40,297 nucleotides of DNA, taken from contig NZ_QBUY01000083.1 in NCBI RefSeq assembly GCF_003121405.1, positions 1 to 40,297 on the forward strand, read 5' to 3'. Made by a program: the position numbers and the translations under genes. A model generated the notes under the pieces. It saw nothing but the letters and a program-made list of their open reading frames with translations. It ran no database searches and had not been told where the DNA came from. This stretch comes from Paraburkholderia sp. C35 (GTDB lineage: Bacteria; Pseudomonadota; Gammaproteobacteria; Burkholderiales; Burkholderiaceae). The stretch's first letter is position 1; each line of letters starts with the position of its first letter. Below are positions 34,701 through 40,297 of this stretch, piece by piece.

Positions 34701-36087
34701 CCGCGACGTTGGTCGCGAGCACGATGCGCCGCGCATTCGACGGGCGGAACACGCGCTCCTGTTCGGCAGCCGAGAGCCGTGCGAACAGCGGCAGAATTTC
34801 CGTGTGCGGCGGATGATGCTTGCGCAGCGCTTCCGCCGCGTCGCGGATTTCGCGTTCGCCGGGCAGGAACACTAGCACGTCGCCGGGGCCTTCGCGGCAG
34901 AGTTCGTCGGCGGCTTCGACGATCGCGTCCATCAGGTCGCGGTCGGTTTCGCGCTGACTCTTCGGCCGGTCGCGTCCTGTATTGCCTTCCGCCGACTTCA
35001 CGGCGGGCGAATCTTCCGCGACGGGCCGATAGCGGACCTCGACCGGGTACAACCGCCCACTCACTTCGATCACGGGCGCAGGCTTCTCGTCGCTGCCGAA
35101 ATGACGCGCGAAACGATCGGCATCGATGGTCGCCGACGTCACGATCAGTTTCAGATCGGGCCGCTTCGCCAGAATCTCTTTCAGATAGCCGAGCAGAAAA
35201 TCGATGTTCAGGCTGCGCTCGTGCGCTTCGTCGATGATCAGCGTGTCGTAGGCCTTCAGCAGCGGATCGGTCTGCGTTTCGGCGAGCAGGATGCCGTCCG
35301 TCATCAGCTTGACGGAGGCGCCGGGCGCGAGATTGTCGGTGATCCGCACCTTGTAGCCGACCACTTCGCCGAACGGCGTGCCGAGGGCTTCGGCAATGCG
35401 CCGCCCCGTCGCCGATGCTGCGATCCGGCGCGGCTGCGTATGGCCGATCAGCCCGCTGCCGCCCGCGCCGAGTCCGCGCCCGAGCGCGAGACAGATTTTC
35501 GGCAGCTGCGTGGTCTTGCCCGAACCCGTTTCGCCGCTGACGATCACCACCTGATTATTCGCAATCGCGCGCGCGATTTCCTCGCGACGGCCCGAGACAG
35601 GCAGCGCTTCAGGAAACGTGATGGGCGGAATGGGGTTCGGCTCGACGACGCGCGTGGGTCTGCGCGGCTCGCGGGGCTCGCGGGGCTCGCGCGGCGCGTT
35701 GCGTTGCCCGTCCCCGCCCGCCTGATTACCGGCCGGCGGCTTGCCTTGCGGATTGCGTTGCGGGTTCGCCTGCTGCGGGCCGCGCTTGCCCTGCTGCTCG
35801 CGCTGCGCGCCTTTTTGCTCGCCTCGTTGCGCACCTTTTTGCGGCGCGCGCGGGCCGCCTTCGGGCGTGCTCGCGCGCTCATGCTGTTTCGTGCCGCCGG
35901 GCGCAGGCGCTCCCGAACGCGGCGCATTCGCAACATTCACGGAAACGTCACGACGCGCCGCATCGCCGCGCGCATCGGACGACGTGTCCCGAGCGCCGCG
36001 CGGCGCGGGCCTGGCAGCATCTTTCGCGGCCGTATCGGCCGTGTTTTTCGTATCGGCTCCCGTGGAGCTTTTGGGTACATTCGACAT
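31705..36087 (-). CDS. hrpA: ATP-dependent RNA helicase HrpA (DEAH box)
   Basis: DEAH-box RNA helicase implicated in rescue of stalled ribosomes and mRNA handling. 1460 residues (E. coli HrpA about 1300). The helicase core has Walker A GETGSGKT at 185-192, DEAH at 286-289, VTSATIDADRF and QRAGRCGRG. The helicase-associated region and the large C-terminal DUF3418-type region follow. Two features differ from E. coli. The first is a disordered N-terminal extension of about 150 residues, rich in Gln, Lys, Pro and Arg, with a triple PRE unit (PREPREPREPRRPTR). The second is an Ala/Gly/Ser-rich insert of about 50 residues before the last third (ANAGSTGGDAAARQP onward). The ATG at 36087 lies 24 bp from the divergent argA ATG, with no ribosome site. 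Confidence 0.95.
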   Translation of the reverse strand: MSNVPKSSTGADTKNTADTAAKDAARPAPRGARDTSSDARGDAARRDVSVNVANAPRSGAPAPGGTKQHERASTPEGGPRAPQKGAQRGEQKGAQREQQGKRGPQQANPQRNPQGKPPAGNQAGGDGQRNAPREPREPREPRRPTRVVEPNPIPPITFPEALPVSGRREEIARAIANNQVVIVSGETGSGKTTQLPKICLALGRGLGAGGSGLIGHTQPRRIAASATGRRIAEALGTPFGEVVGYKVRITDNLAPGASVKLMTDGILLAETQTDPLLKAYDTLIIDEAHERSLNIDFLLGYLKEILAKRPDLKLIVTSATIDADRFARHFGSDEKPAPVIEVSGRLYPVEVRYRPVAEDSPAVKSAEGNTGRDRPKSQRETDRDLMDAIVEAADELCREGPGDVLVFLPGEREIRDAAEALRKHHPPHTEILPLFARLSAAEQERVFRPSNARRIVLATNVAETSLTVPGIRYVIDTGLARVKRYSYRNKVEQLQVESISQAAANQRAGRCGRGADGICIRLYEETDFQARQRLTDPEILRSSLASVILRMKSLHLTAIETFPFIEPPPGRAIADGYQLLNELGAVDDDNALTPLGRELARLPLDPRVGRMILGARDQQSLREVLIIASALSVQDPRDRPIDAQEQADQAHRKFADERSEFLQWLKIWAWFEEAVAHKKSNKQLTDACKQNFLSHLRLREWRDVHSQLLTVVREHNWRINESEATFEQIHLALLTGLLGNIGLKADDEPYYLGARSIKFYLWPGSALVKKAGKWVMAAELVETSRLYARCIAKIEPEWVERVGAHLLKKSLSEPHWEKRAAQVSAFERAVLYGLPVYHRRRVSFGKQDPVRARELFIRGALMEGEFDTKLAFFAHNRKLLADIEQLEHKSRRQDVLVDDELIFAFYDQTIPNGIHTGAAFERWYRDEVKKSGQQEDKLRLLYLSRDDLMRHEAAGVTTDLFPKRMTMAGVDMTLSYHFEPGSPRDGVTLAVPLYALNQVDARRVEWLVPGMLKEKTQLLLKSLPQKLRRHVVPLPEFAAGFVERHSGPKFGAGGLLDTVIADVREQTQIATKQSDYKLETLAPHLFMNFKVIDEHGRQLAMGRNLAQLRAELGGQAQQQFQKIASSAAGAALANAGSTGGDAAARQPSAGAKSSVRGASPAPHTAKATEGAAAPATALYENLTTWNFGKLPELLEIRRGGQTLFGYPALVDRGTHCDVEVFDSPDEAARIHRAGLRRLFALQLREPIKYLEKNLPGLREMAMQFMPRGTQEEQRDQLIDTALDRACLQDPLPDDDATFHARKDEGRSRLTLLAQEIARLAGQILGEYSAVVKKMAQAKPFAAAYADINGQLDALIGKRFVVDTPYAQLTHFPRYLKGIALRIDKLKADPARDARQFAELQPLAQHYQRALAQRGGVPDARLAEFRWLLEELRVSLFAQELRTPMPVSVKRLHKVWESMQR

Positions 36088-36095
36088 GGGGGCGC

Positions 36096-36103
36096 ATTAT
36101 AAT
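36096..36103. promoter_or_regulatory. Symmetric -10 box shared by hrpA and argA
   Basis: ATTATAAT is a perfect palindrome, so TATAAT is present on both strands (36098-36103 plus, 36101-36096 minus). It lies 7 bases before the argA ATG and 8 bases before the hrpA ATG. Used in both directions, it would start each transcript at or next to the start codon. The -35 regions are weak on both sides. Confidence 0.65.
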
Positions 36104-36110
36104 CCGGGGC

Positions 36111-37490
36111 ATGAATTCCCAAACCGACCTCGTCCCCCCGCCCGCCAGCTCGCCGGCCCCATCCGGCGACGCGGAAACCCTGTTGCAACACGCGCAATTC
36201 GTCGACTGGATGCGATCGGTCGCGCCGTACATCCACGCGTTCCGAAACCAGACGTTTGTCGTCGGCTTTGGCGGCGAGGTCGTGCATCAGGGGCTGCTCA
36301 ACGCGCACGTGTCCGATATCGCGCTATTGCAGGCGATGGGTATACAGATCGTGCTCGTACATGGCTCCCGTCCGCAAGTCGAAGAGCAGATGAGCCTGCA
36401 CGGCGTCGAGTCCGAGTTTTCGCACGGCATGCGCATCACCAATGCGCGCGCGCTCGAATCCGCGAAAGAAGCGGCCGGCGAAGTGCGTCTCGACATCGAG
36501 GCCGCGATCAGCCAGGGCTTGCCGAACACGCCAATGGCGCACGCGCACATCAGCGTGGTGTCGGGCAACTTCGTGACGGCGCGGCCTGTCGGCATTCTCG
36601 ACGGCGTCGATTTCCAGCACACGGGCGTGGTGCGCAAGATCGATGCCGAATCGATCCGCCAGTCGCTCGCGAGCGGCAAGATCGTGCTGCTCTCGCCGCT
36701 CGGCTTCTCGCCAACGGGCGAAGCCTTCAATCTGTCGATGGAAGATGTCGCGTCGGCGGCTTCGATTGCACTGCGTGCCGACAAGATCGTGTTCCTCACC
36801 GAAACGGAAGGCCTGCTCGACGAAGAAGGCGCGCTGCTGCGCGAACTGTCGCTGGATGACGCCTACCGTCTGCACGAAAGCGGCGCGGTCACGGGCGACG
36901 CCGGTTTCTATCTGAAGCACTCCATTCGTGCGTGCCGCGGCGGCGTGGCGCGTTCGCACATCATTCCGTACGCGCTCGACGGCAGCCTGCTGCTGGAACT
37001 GTTCCTGCACGATGGCGTCGGCACGATGATCTCGTACGAGAACCTCGAAAGCCTGCGCGAAGCGACGCCGGATGACGTCGGCGGCATTCTCTCGCTGATC
37101 GAGCCGCTTGAAATGGACGGCACGCTGGTGCGGCGCGGCCGCCACCAGATCGAGCGTGACATCGACCATTTCTCGGTGATCGAGCACGATGGCGTGCTGT
37201 TCGGCTGCGCGGCGCTCTATCCGTATCCGCAGGAGCGCATCGGCGAAATGGCGTGTCTGACGGTCTCGCCCGAAGCGCAGGGCACAGGCGACGGTGAACG
37301 CCTCCTGAAGCGCATCGAGCAGCGCGCACGGGCGCGCGGCCTCACGCGCATCTTCGTGCTGACCACACGCACGGAACACTGGTTCCTCAAGCGCGGCTTC
37401 GTCAAGGTCACGGTCGACGATCTGCCGGAAGACCGCCGCCGCCTCTACAACTGGCAGCGCAAGTCGCTCGTGCTGATGAAACAGCTCTGA
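36111..37490 (+). CDS. argA: N-acetylglutamate synthase
   Basis: First enzyme of arginine synthesis: acetyl-CoA plus glutamate gives N-acetylglutamate. 459 residues with the classical two-domain layout. The amino-acid-kinase-like domain (about 45-300) includes VVGFGGEVV, VLVHGSRPQVEEQM and KIVFLTETEGLLD, and is where arginine usually inhibits. The GNAT acetyltransferase domain (about 310-450) has CLTVSPEAQGTGDGERLLKR, with the acetyl-CoA loop Q-G-T-G-D-G, and HWFLKRGFVKV. No ribosome site is seen before the ATG, and a -10 box lies 7 bases away, so the mRNA is probably leaderless. yggX follows after 52 bp. Confidence 0.96.
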   Translation: MNSQTDLVPPPASSPAPSGDAETLLQHAQFVDWMRSVAPYIHAFRNQTFVVGFGGEVVHQGLLNAHVSDIALLQAMGIQIVLVHGSRPQVEEQMSLHGVESEFSHGMRITNARALESAKEAAGEVRLDIEAAISQGLPNTPMAHAHISVVSGNFVTARPVGILDGVDFQHTGVVRKIDAESIRQSLASGKIVLLSPLGFSPTGEAFNLSMEDVASAASIALRADKIVFLTETEGLLDEEGALLRELSLDDAYRLHESGAVTGDAGFYLKHSIRACRGGVARSHIIPYALDGSLLLELFLHDGVGTMISYENLESLREATPDDVGGILSLIEPLEMDGTLVRRGRHQIERDIDHFSVIEHDGVLFGCAALYPYPQERIGEMACLTVSPEAQGTGDGERLLKRIEQRARARGLTRIFVLTTRTEHWFLKRGFVKVTVDDLPEDRRRLYNWQRKSLVLMKQL

Positions 37491-37542
37491 GCGCGCACAA
37501 TAGCGCCACGCCATACCCCACCGATTACAGGAGAAGCACAGC

Positions 37543-37818
37543 ATGACTCGCATGGTTCAATGCACGAAGCTCGGCAAGGAAGCCGAAGGTCTCGATTTCC
37601 CGCCGCTGCCGGGCGAACTCGGCAAGCGGATCTACGAGAGCATTTCGAAGGAAGCGTGGCAACAGTGGCTCAAGCAGCAAACCATGCTGATCAACGAAAA
37701 TCGCCTGAACATGGCCGATCCGCGTGCGCGTCAGTATCTGATGAAGCAGACGGAAAAGTTCTTCTTCGGCGAAGGCGCCGATCAGGCTACGGGCTACGTG
37801 CCGCCGGCAGAAAGCTGA
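37543..37818 (+). CDS. yggX: Fe(II)-trafficking / oxidative damage protection protein
   Basis: 91 residues, the normal size for YggX. The family signatures are present: RMVQCTKLGKEAEGLDFPPLPG with the conserved Cys7 (quoted in part: MVQCTKLGKEAEGLDFPP), KEAWQQWLKQQTMLINENRLN (part: WLKQQTMLINENRLN) and QYLMKQTEKFFFGEG. It is linked to iron handling and protection of Fe-S proteins in the cytosol. The ATG at 37543 has AGGAGA about 10 bases upstream. It is 52 bp downstream of argA, likely on the same transcript, and is followed by a strong terminator. Confidence 0.96.
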   Translation: MTRMVQCTKLGKEAEGLDFPPLPGELGKRIYESISKEAWQQWLKQQTMLINENRLNMADPRARQYLMKQTEKFFFGEGADQATGYVPPAES

Positions 37819-37845
37819 ACGCCTGCGCGTTTCGCGTCGAACACC

Positions 37846-37877
37846 AAAAAATCCGCGCTGCATGCGCGGATTTTTTT
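37846..37877 (+). terminator. Terminator of the argA-yggX transcript
   Basis: AAAAAATCCGCGC and GCGCGGATTTTTT (37846-37858 and 37864-37876) form a 13-bp stem with a 5-base loop. The T-run makes it a textbook terminator, 28 bp after the yggX stop. The leading A-run would let it act on the other strand too. Confidence 0.93.
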
Positions 37878-38544
37878 CGCCCATCGCTGCCGCGCGCAGC
37901 CCGCTCCGCCCGCGGCAAATTGAACGAAACCGTTAATCCCACGCGGTTTTTTCAGCACCCGCCGAATTCCCGCAATCCCCCGCCAGGCAACGGATTGCGC
38001 GCCTCCGCCGGACCCGCGCCGGACGGGCGGATTGCACGATCCTCGCTTATCGTGCTATCATGTTCATCGTTCTGACAGCTTTAACCCTTCATTCGCGTTT
38101 AGTTCGCACTATGGCCGCCATGCGCGCCGGGTCGGATTGAACTGTTTTTATACAAGAAGGCTTGTCGGTTGTTCCGTTGCAAATTGCGCCAATGAACTGG
38201 CGCGATCCAGAGCGACGCCTCGCCGGCCTTTTTCGTTTCAAGCCTTTTCAAGCGGCATGAGCGCACCCCGTGCGTGACTGTCCTCCGGTATCTGCCCCCC
38301 TGCAAGGCCACGTGGGTACCAACGTTTAGCAGCAACTAACGAGTGCAATTTCGCGACGACCTTCGCGCTGCACGGGCGTTACTTTTTCTGCGCGAAGTGC
38401 TGATGCACGTCTGCGCGGTACGCCTTTGCGCGGTCCGTGCCGGGCAACCTGCCCGATGCCTTGACCGCTCGCGAAACTGCACTTACCAGCAAATCCGTGG
38501 CGGAGCGCTCCCCGCGTTCGGCCGCAGTCATAGGAGTATTCACC
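37878..38544 (+). other. Long leader region of proP
   Basis: No gene is recognisable in these 667 bases. After the promoter at 38032-38061 about 477 bases would be transcribed before proP. They contain a 6-bp hairpin (38186-38191 and 38198-38203) and the palindromic patches CCACGTGG (38310-38317) and CGTTTAG...CTAACG (38324-38342). Short open frames are present but have no ribosome site. Possible holdings are a regulatory leader or a small RNA; I match it to no known family. Confidence 0.45.
38032..38061 (+). promoter_or_regulatory. Putative sigma-70 promoter of proP
   Basis: TTGCAC (38032-38037), an 18-bp spacer and TATCAT (38056-38061). Transcription would start near 38068, about 477 bases before the start codon. 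Confidence 0.55.
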
Positions 38545-40014
38545 TTGACCGCTTCCAGCAACGGTTTCTGGCGACATAAAAACAAAGACAACAGCCTGAC
38601 TCTCGACGACATCACCGTCGTCGACAATTCCCTTCTCAAGCGTGCCGTCGGCGCCATGGCGCTCGGCAATGCGATGGAATGGTTCGATTTCGGCGTGTAC
38701 AGCTACATCGCCGTGACCCTCGGCAAAGTGTTCTTCCCGTCGAGCAGCCCGTCCGCGCAGCTGATCGCGACGTTCGGCACGTTTGCCGCCGCGTTCCTTG
38801 TGCGCCCGATCGGCGGCATGGTGTTCGGTCCGCTCGGCGACAAGATCGGCCGCCAGCGGGTGCTCGCGATGACGATGATCATGATGGCCATCGGCACGTT
38901 CGCGATCGGCCTGATTCCGAGCTACAACTCGATCGGCATTCTCGCGCCGGCGCTGCTGCTGGTCGCGCGTCTCGTGCAGGGCTTTTCGACGGGCGGCGAA
39001 TATGGCGGCGCGGCGACCTTCATCGCCGAGTTTGCGACGGATCGCCGCCGCGGCTTTGCGGGCAGCTTCCTCGAATTCGGCACGCTGGTCGGCTATATCC
39101 GCGGGGCCGGCACGGTTGCCGTGCTGACGGCGTCGCTGTCGCAGGAAGCGCTGCTGTCGTGGGGCTGGCGTGTGCCGTTCTTCATCGCGGGGCCGCTGGG
39201 TCTGGTCGGCCTGTATATCCGGATGAAGCTCGAAGAAACGCCGGCGTTCAAGAAGGAAGCCGAAGCGCGCGAAGCCGACGAGAAGGCGCGTCCGAAGCAG
39301 TCGTTCGCCGAATTGCTCGCGCAACAGTGGAAGCCCCTGCTGCAGGGTGTCGGCCTCGTGCTGATCTTCAACGTGACCGACTACATGGCGCTGTCGTATC
39401 TGCCGAGCTATCTGTCGGCGACGCTGCACTTCAACGAGTCGCACGGTCTGTTCCTCGTGCTCGCCGTGATGGTGCTGATGATGCCGATGACGATCTACGC
39501 AGGTCACCTGTCGGACAAGATCGGCCGCAAGCCGGTGATGATGCTGGGCTGCGTGGGTCTGTTCGTGCTGTCGATTCCTGCGCTGCTGCTGATCCGCACG
39601 GGGGCCGTGTTGCCCGTGTTCAGCGGGCTGCTGATTCTCGGCGCGCTGCTGTCGACGTTCACGGGCGTGATGCCGTCGTCGTTGCCGGCTCTGTTTCCGA
39701 CCAGGATCCGTTATGGCGCGCTGGCGATTGGCTTCAACGTGTCGGTGTCGCTGTTCGGCGGTACGACGCCGCTGGTTACCGCGTGGCTGGTCGAACGCAC
39801 GGGCAATCTGATGATGCCGGCGTATTACCTGATGGGTGCTTCTGTCATCGGTATTGTTTCGGTGCTCGCGCTGCGTGAGACGGCGCGCAAGCCGTTGCTC
39901 GGGTCTGGGCCTTGTGTCGCGACGCGTGCTGAGGCGCATGCTGTGCTGCGCGGTGAGCGTGAGGCGGCTGAAATTGAAGAGGCTTATGCTAATGCTGTGA
40001 CGGCGCGGGCTTAA
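38545..40014 (+). CDS. proP: ProP-type proton symporter (MFS, metabolite:H+ symporter family)
   Basis: Twelve-helix major facilitator, 489 residues, closely similar by eye to E. coli ProP, which imports proline and glycine betaine with protons under osmotic stress. Shared segments are LGNAMEWFDFGVYSYIAV, the loop GDKIGRQRVLAM, IGLIPSYNSIGI, ARLVQGFSTGGEYGGA, NVTDYMALSYLPSYLS, GHLSDKIGRKPVMM and FTGVMPSSLPALFPTRIRY. I start it at TTG 38545, because AGGAG lies 8 bases before it and no ATG fits; the family start follows it. The C-terminal tail (EAHAVLRGEREAAEIEEAY) is short compared with the coiled coil of E. coli ProP, so osmosensing may differ. TM5 reads YIRGAG, with an Arg where E. coli ProP has Leu. 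Confidence 0.9.
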   Translation: MTASSNGFWRHKNKDNSLTLDDITVVDNSLLKRAVGAMALGNAMEWFDFGVYSYIAVTLGKVFFPSSSPSAQLIATFGTFAAAFLVRPIGGMVFGPLGDKIGRQRVLAMTMIMMAIGTFAIGLIPSYNSIGILAPALLLVARLVQGFSTGGEYGGAATFIAEFATDRRRGFAGSFLEFGTLVGYIRGAGTVAVLTASLSQEALLSWGWRVPFFIAGPLGLVGLYIRMKLEETPAFKKEAEAREADEKARPKQSFAELLAQQWKPLLQGVGLVLIFNVTDYMALSYLPSYLSATLHFNESHGLFLVLAVMVLMMPMTIYAGHLSDKIGRKPVMMLGCVGLFVLSIPALLLIRTGAVLPVFSGLLILGALLSTFTGVMPSSLPALFPTRIRYGALAIGFNVSVSLFGGTTPLVTAWLVERTGNLMMPAYYLMGASVIGIVSVLALRETARKPLLGSGPCVATRAEAHAVLRGEREAAEIEEAYANAVTARA

Positions 40015-40040
40015 GCGAACCTGGTTCGCGCGATGTTTTG

Positions 40041-40075
40041 AAATAGGTCAGCGTTGGTTGGCCTATTTTTTTCTT
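40041..40075 (+). terminator. Terminator of proP
   Basis: AAATAGGTCA and TGGCCTATTT (40041-40050 and 40059-40068) form a 10-bp stem with one G-T pair, followed by a T-run. It lies 26 bp after the proP stop. Confidence 0.85.
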
Positions 40076-40079
40076 TTTC

Positions 40080-40195
40080 TGGCATTCGGTGGTTGAGCTT
40101 TCGCTGGCGTCCGCGTTTTGTTAGTGGTGCTTCAGGCGTTGCCCCTGTGCGGGGCGGCACCTACTTTTCTTTGCCGCGGCAAAGAAAAGTAGGGG
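40080..40195 (-). repeat. Palindromic intergenic repeat, copy 3 (inverted)
   Basis: The reverse complement of copy 1: tail (40080-40140), GC-rich box GCCCCTGTGCGGGGCGGC (40141-40158), and a perfect 15-bp inverted repeat (40160-40174 and 40179-40193, 4-base loop). It abuts the presumed end of an IS30-like element. Confidence 0.85.
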
Positions 40196-40240
40196 CGGTT
40201 TCAAGATACAAGTGCAACAGGTCCGATTAGGATATGTTGC

Positions 40241-40297
40241 ATGGGAAAGAACTACGAACAGTTGAGCGCCGAAGAGCGCGGTGTGATATTTGCAATG
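40241..40297 (+). mobile_element. Start of an IS30-like transposase gene, cut by the window edge
   Basis: The last 57 bases are open from an ATG and read MGKNYEQLSAEERGVIFAM. This matches the N-terminus of IS30-family transposases (pattern YxQLsxeER, then a hydrophobic run leading into the helix-turn-helix). The gene continues beyond the window. The preceding bases (about 40195-40240, including AAGTGCAACAGG) probably hold the left end of the element, but the terminal repeat cannot be checked without the other end. Confidence 0.65.

Noticed and set aside
38343..38579. 78-codon leader peptide before proP
   Set aside because: It starts at GTG without a ribosome site, runs past the proP start in another frame, and has shadow-like composition.
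38326..39939. 537-codon minus-strand frame opposite proP
   Set aside because: Arg/His/Gln-rich composition with no recognisable domain. It is the shadow of the proP frame.

Overview
The window looks like the chromosome of a Burkholderia-group betaproteobacterium, most likely Paraburkholderia. I infer this from the high GC content, the strong C/G third-position bias, an E3 subunit with two lipoyl domains beside aceE-aceF, a DUF3300-DUF2950 pair, a betaproteobacterial glnA-ntrB-ntrC cluster, and a palindromic repeat family of a kind I associate with these genomes. The species cannot be fixed by eye. Most of the window is conserved housekeeping DNA. Accessory signals are three copies of the repeat and the first codons of an IS30-like transposase at the right edge.

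Layout. 1-7 kb: the pyruvate dehydrogenase genes aceE, aceF and lpdA on the minus strand, with a repeat after lpdA and another between aceF and lpdA. 7-10.4 kb: a divergent FixL/FixJ-type sensor kinase and response regulator with overlapping ends. 11-13.4 kb: two exported proteins of unknown function (DUF3300, DUF2950). 13.7-18.4 kb: folD, a convergent acyltransferase-3 membrane protein, and prlC. 18.5-21.8 kb: a cytosine-deaminase-like amidohydrolase, the racemase ygeA, an initiator tRNA and xthA. 22-26.8 kb: nitrogen control, with glnA, ntrB and ntrC on the minus strand and a recognisable sigma-54 promoter and NtrC-type enhancer sites upstream of glnA. 26.8-31.5 kb: a rhodanese, a stand-alone CinA-type domain, an EI24 membrane protein, a sterol desaturase-type hydroxylase and a beta-propeller protein. 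31.7-37.9 kb: hrpA divergent from argA, with yggX downstream of argA. 38-40 kb: proP with a long leader. 40.1-40.3 kb: the repeat and the IS30-like start.

How the genes work together. AceE, AceF and LpdA form one enzyme complex, and lipoyl domain 2 of E3 is a near copy of lipoyl domain 2 of E2. NtrB and NtrC should control the sigma-54 promoter of glnA. In this sequence, however, ntrB carries an in-frame TGA between its phospho-acceptor and ATP-binding domains, so the regulon may be altered, or the sequence may contain an error. argA and hrpA start 24 bp apart, with a perfectly palindromic -10 box between them that can serve both directions; both transcripts would then have almost no leader.

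I did not find a convincing new multi-gene system. The observations I rate highest are the ntrB TGA, the symmetric argA/hrpA promoter, the near-identical E2/E3 lipoyl domains, and the repeat family with an IS30-like element at its edge.
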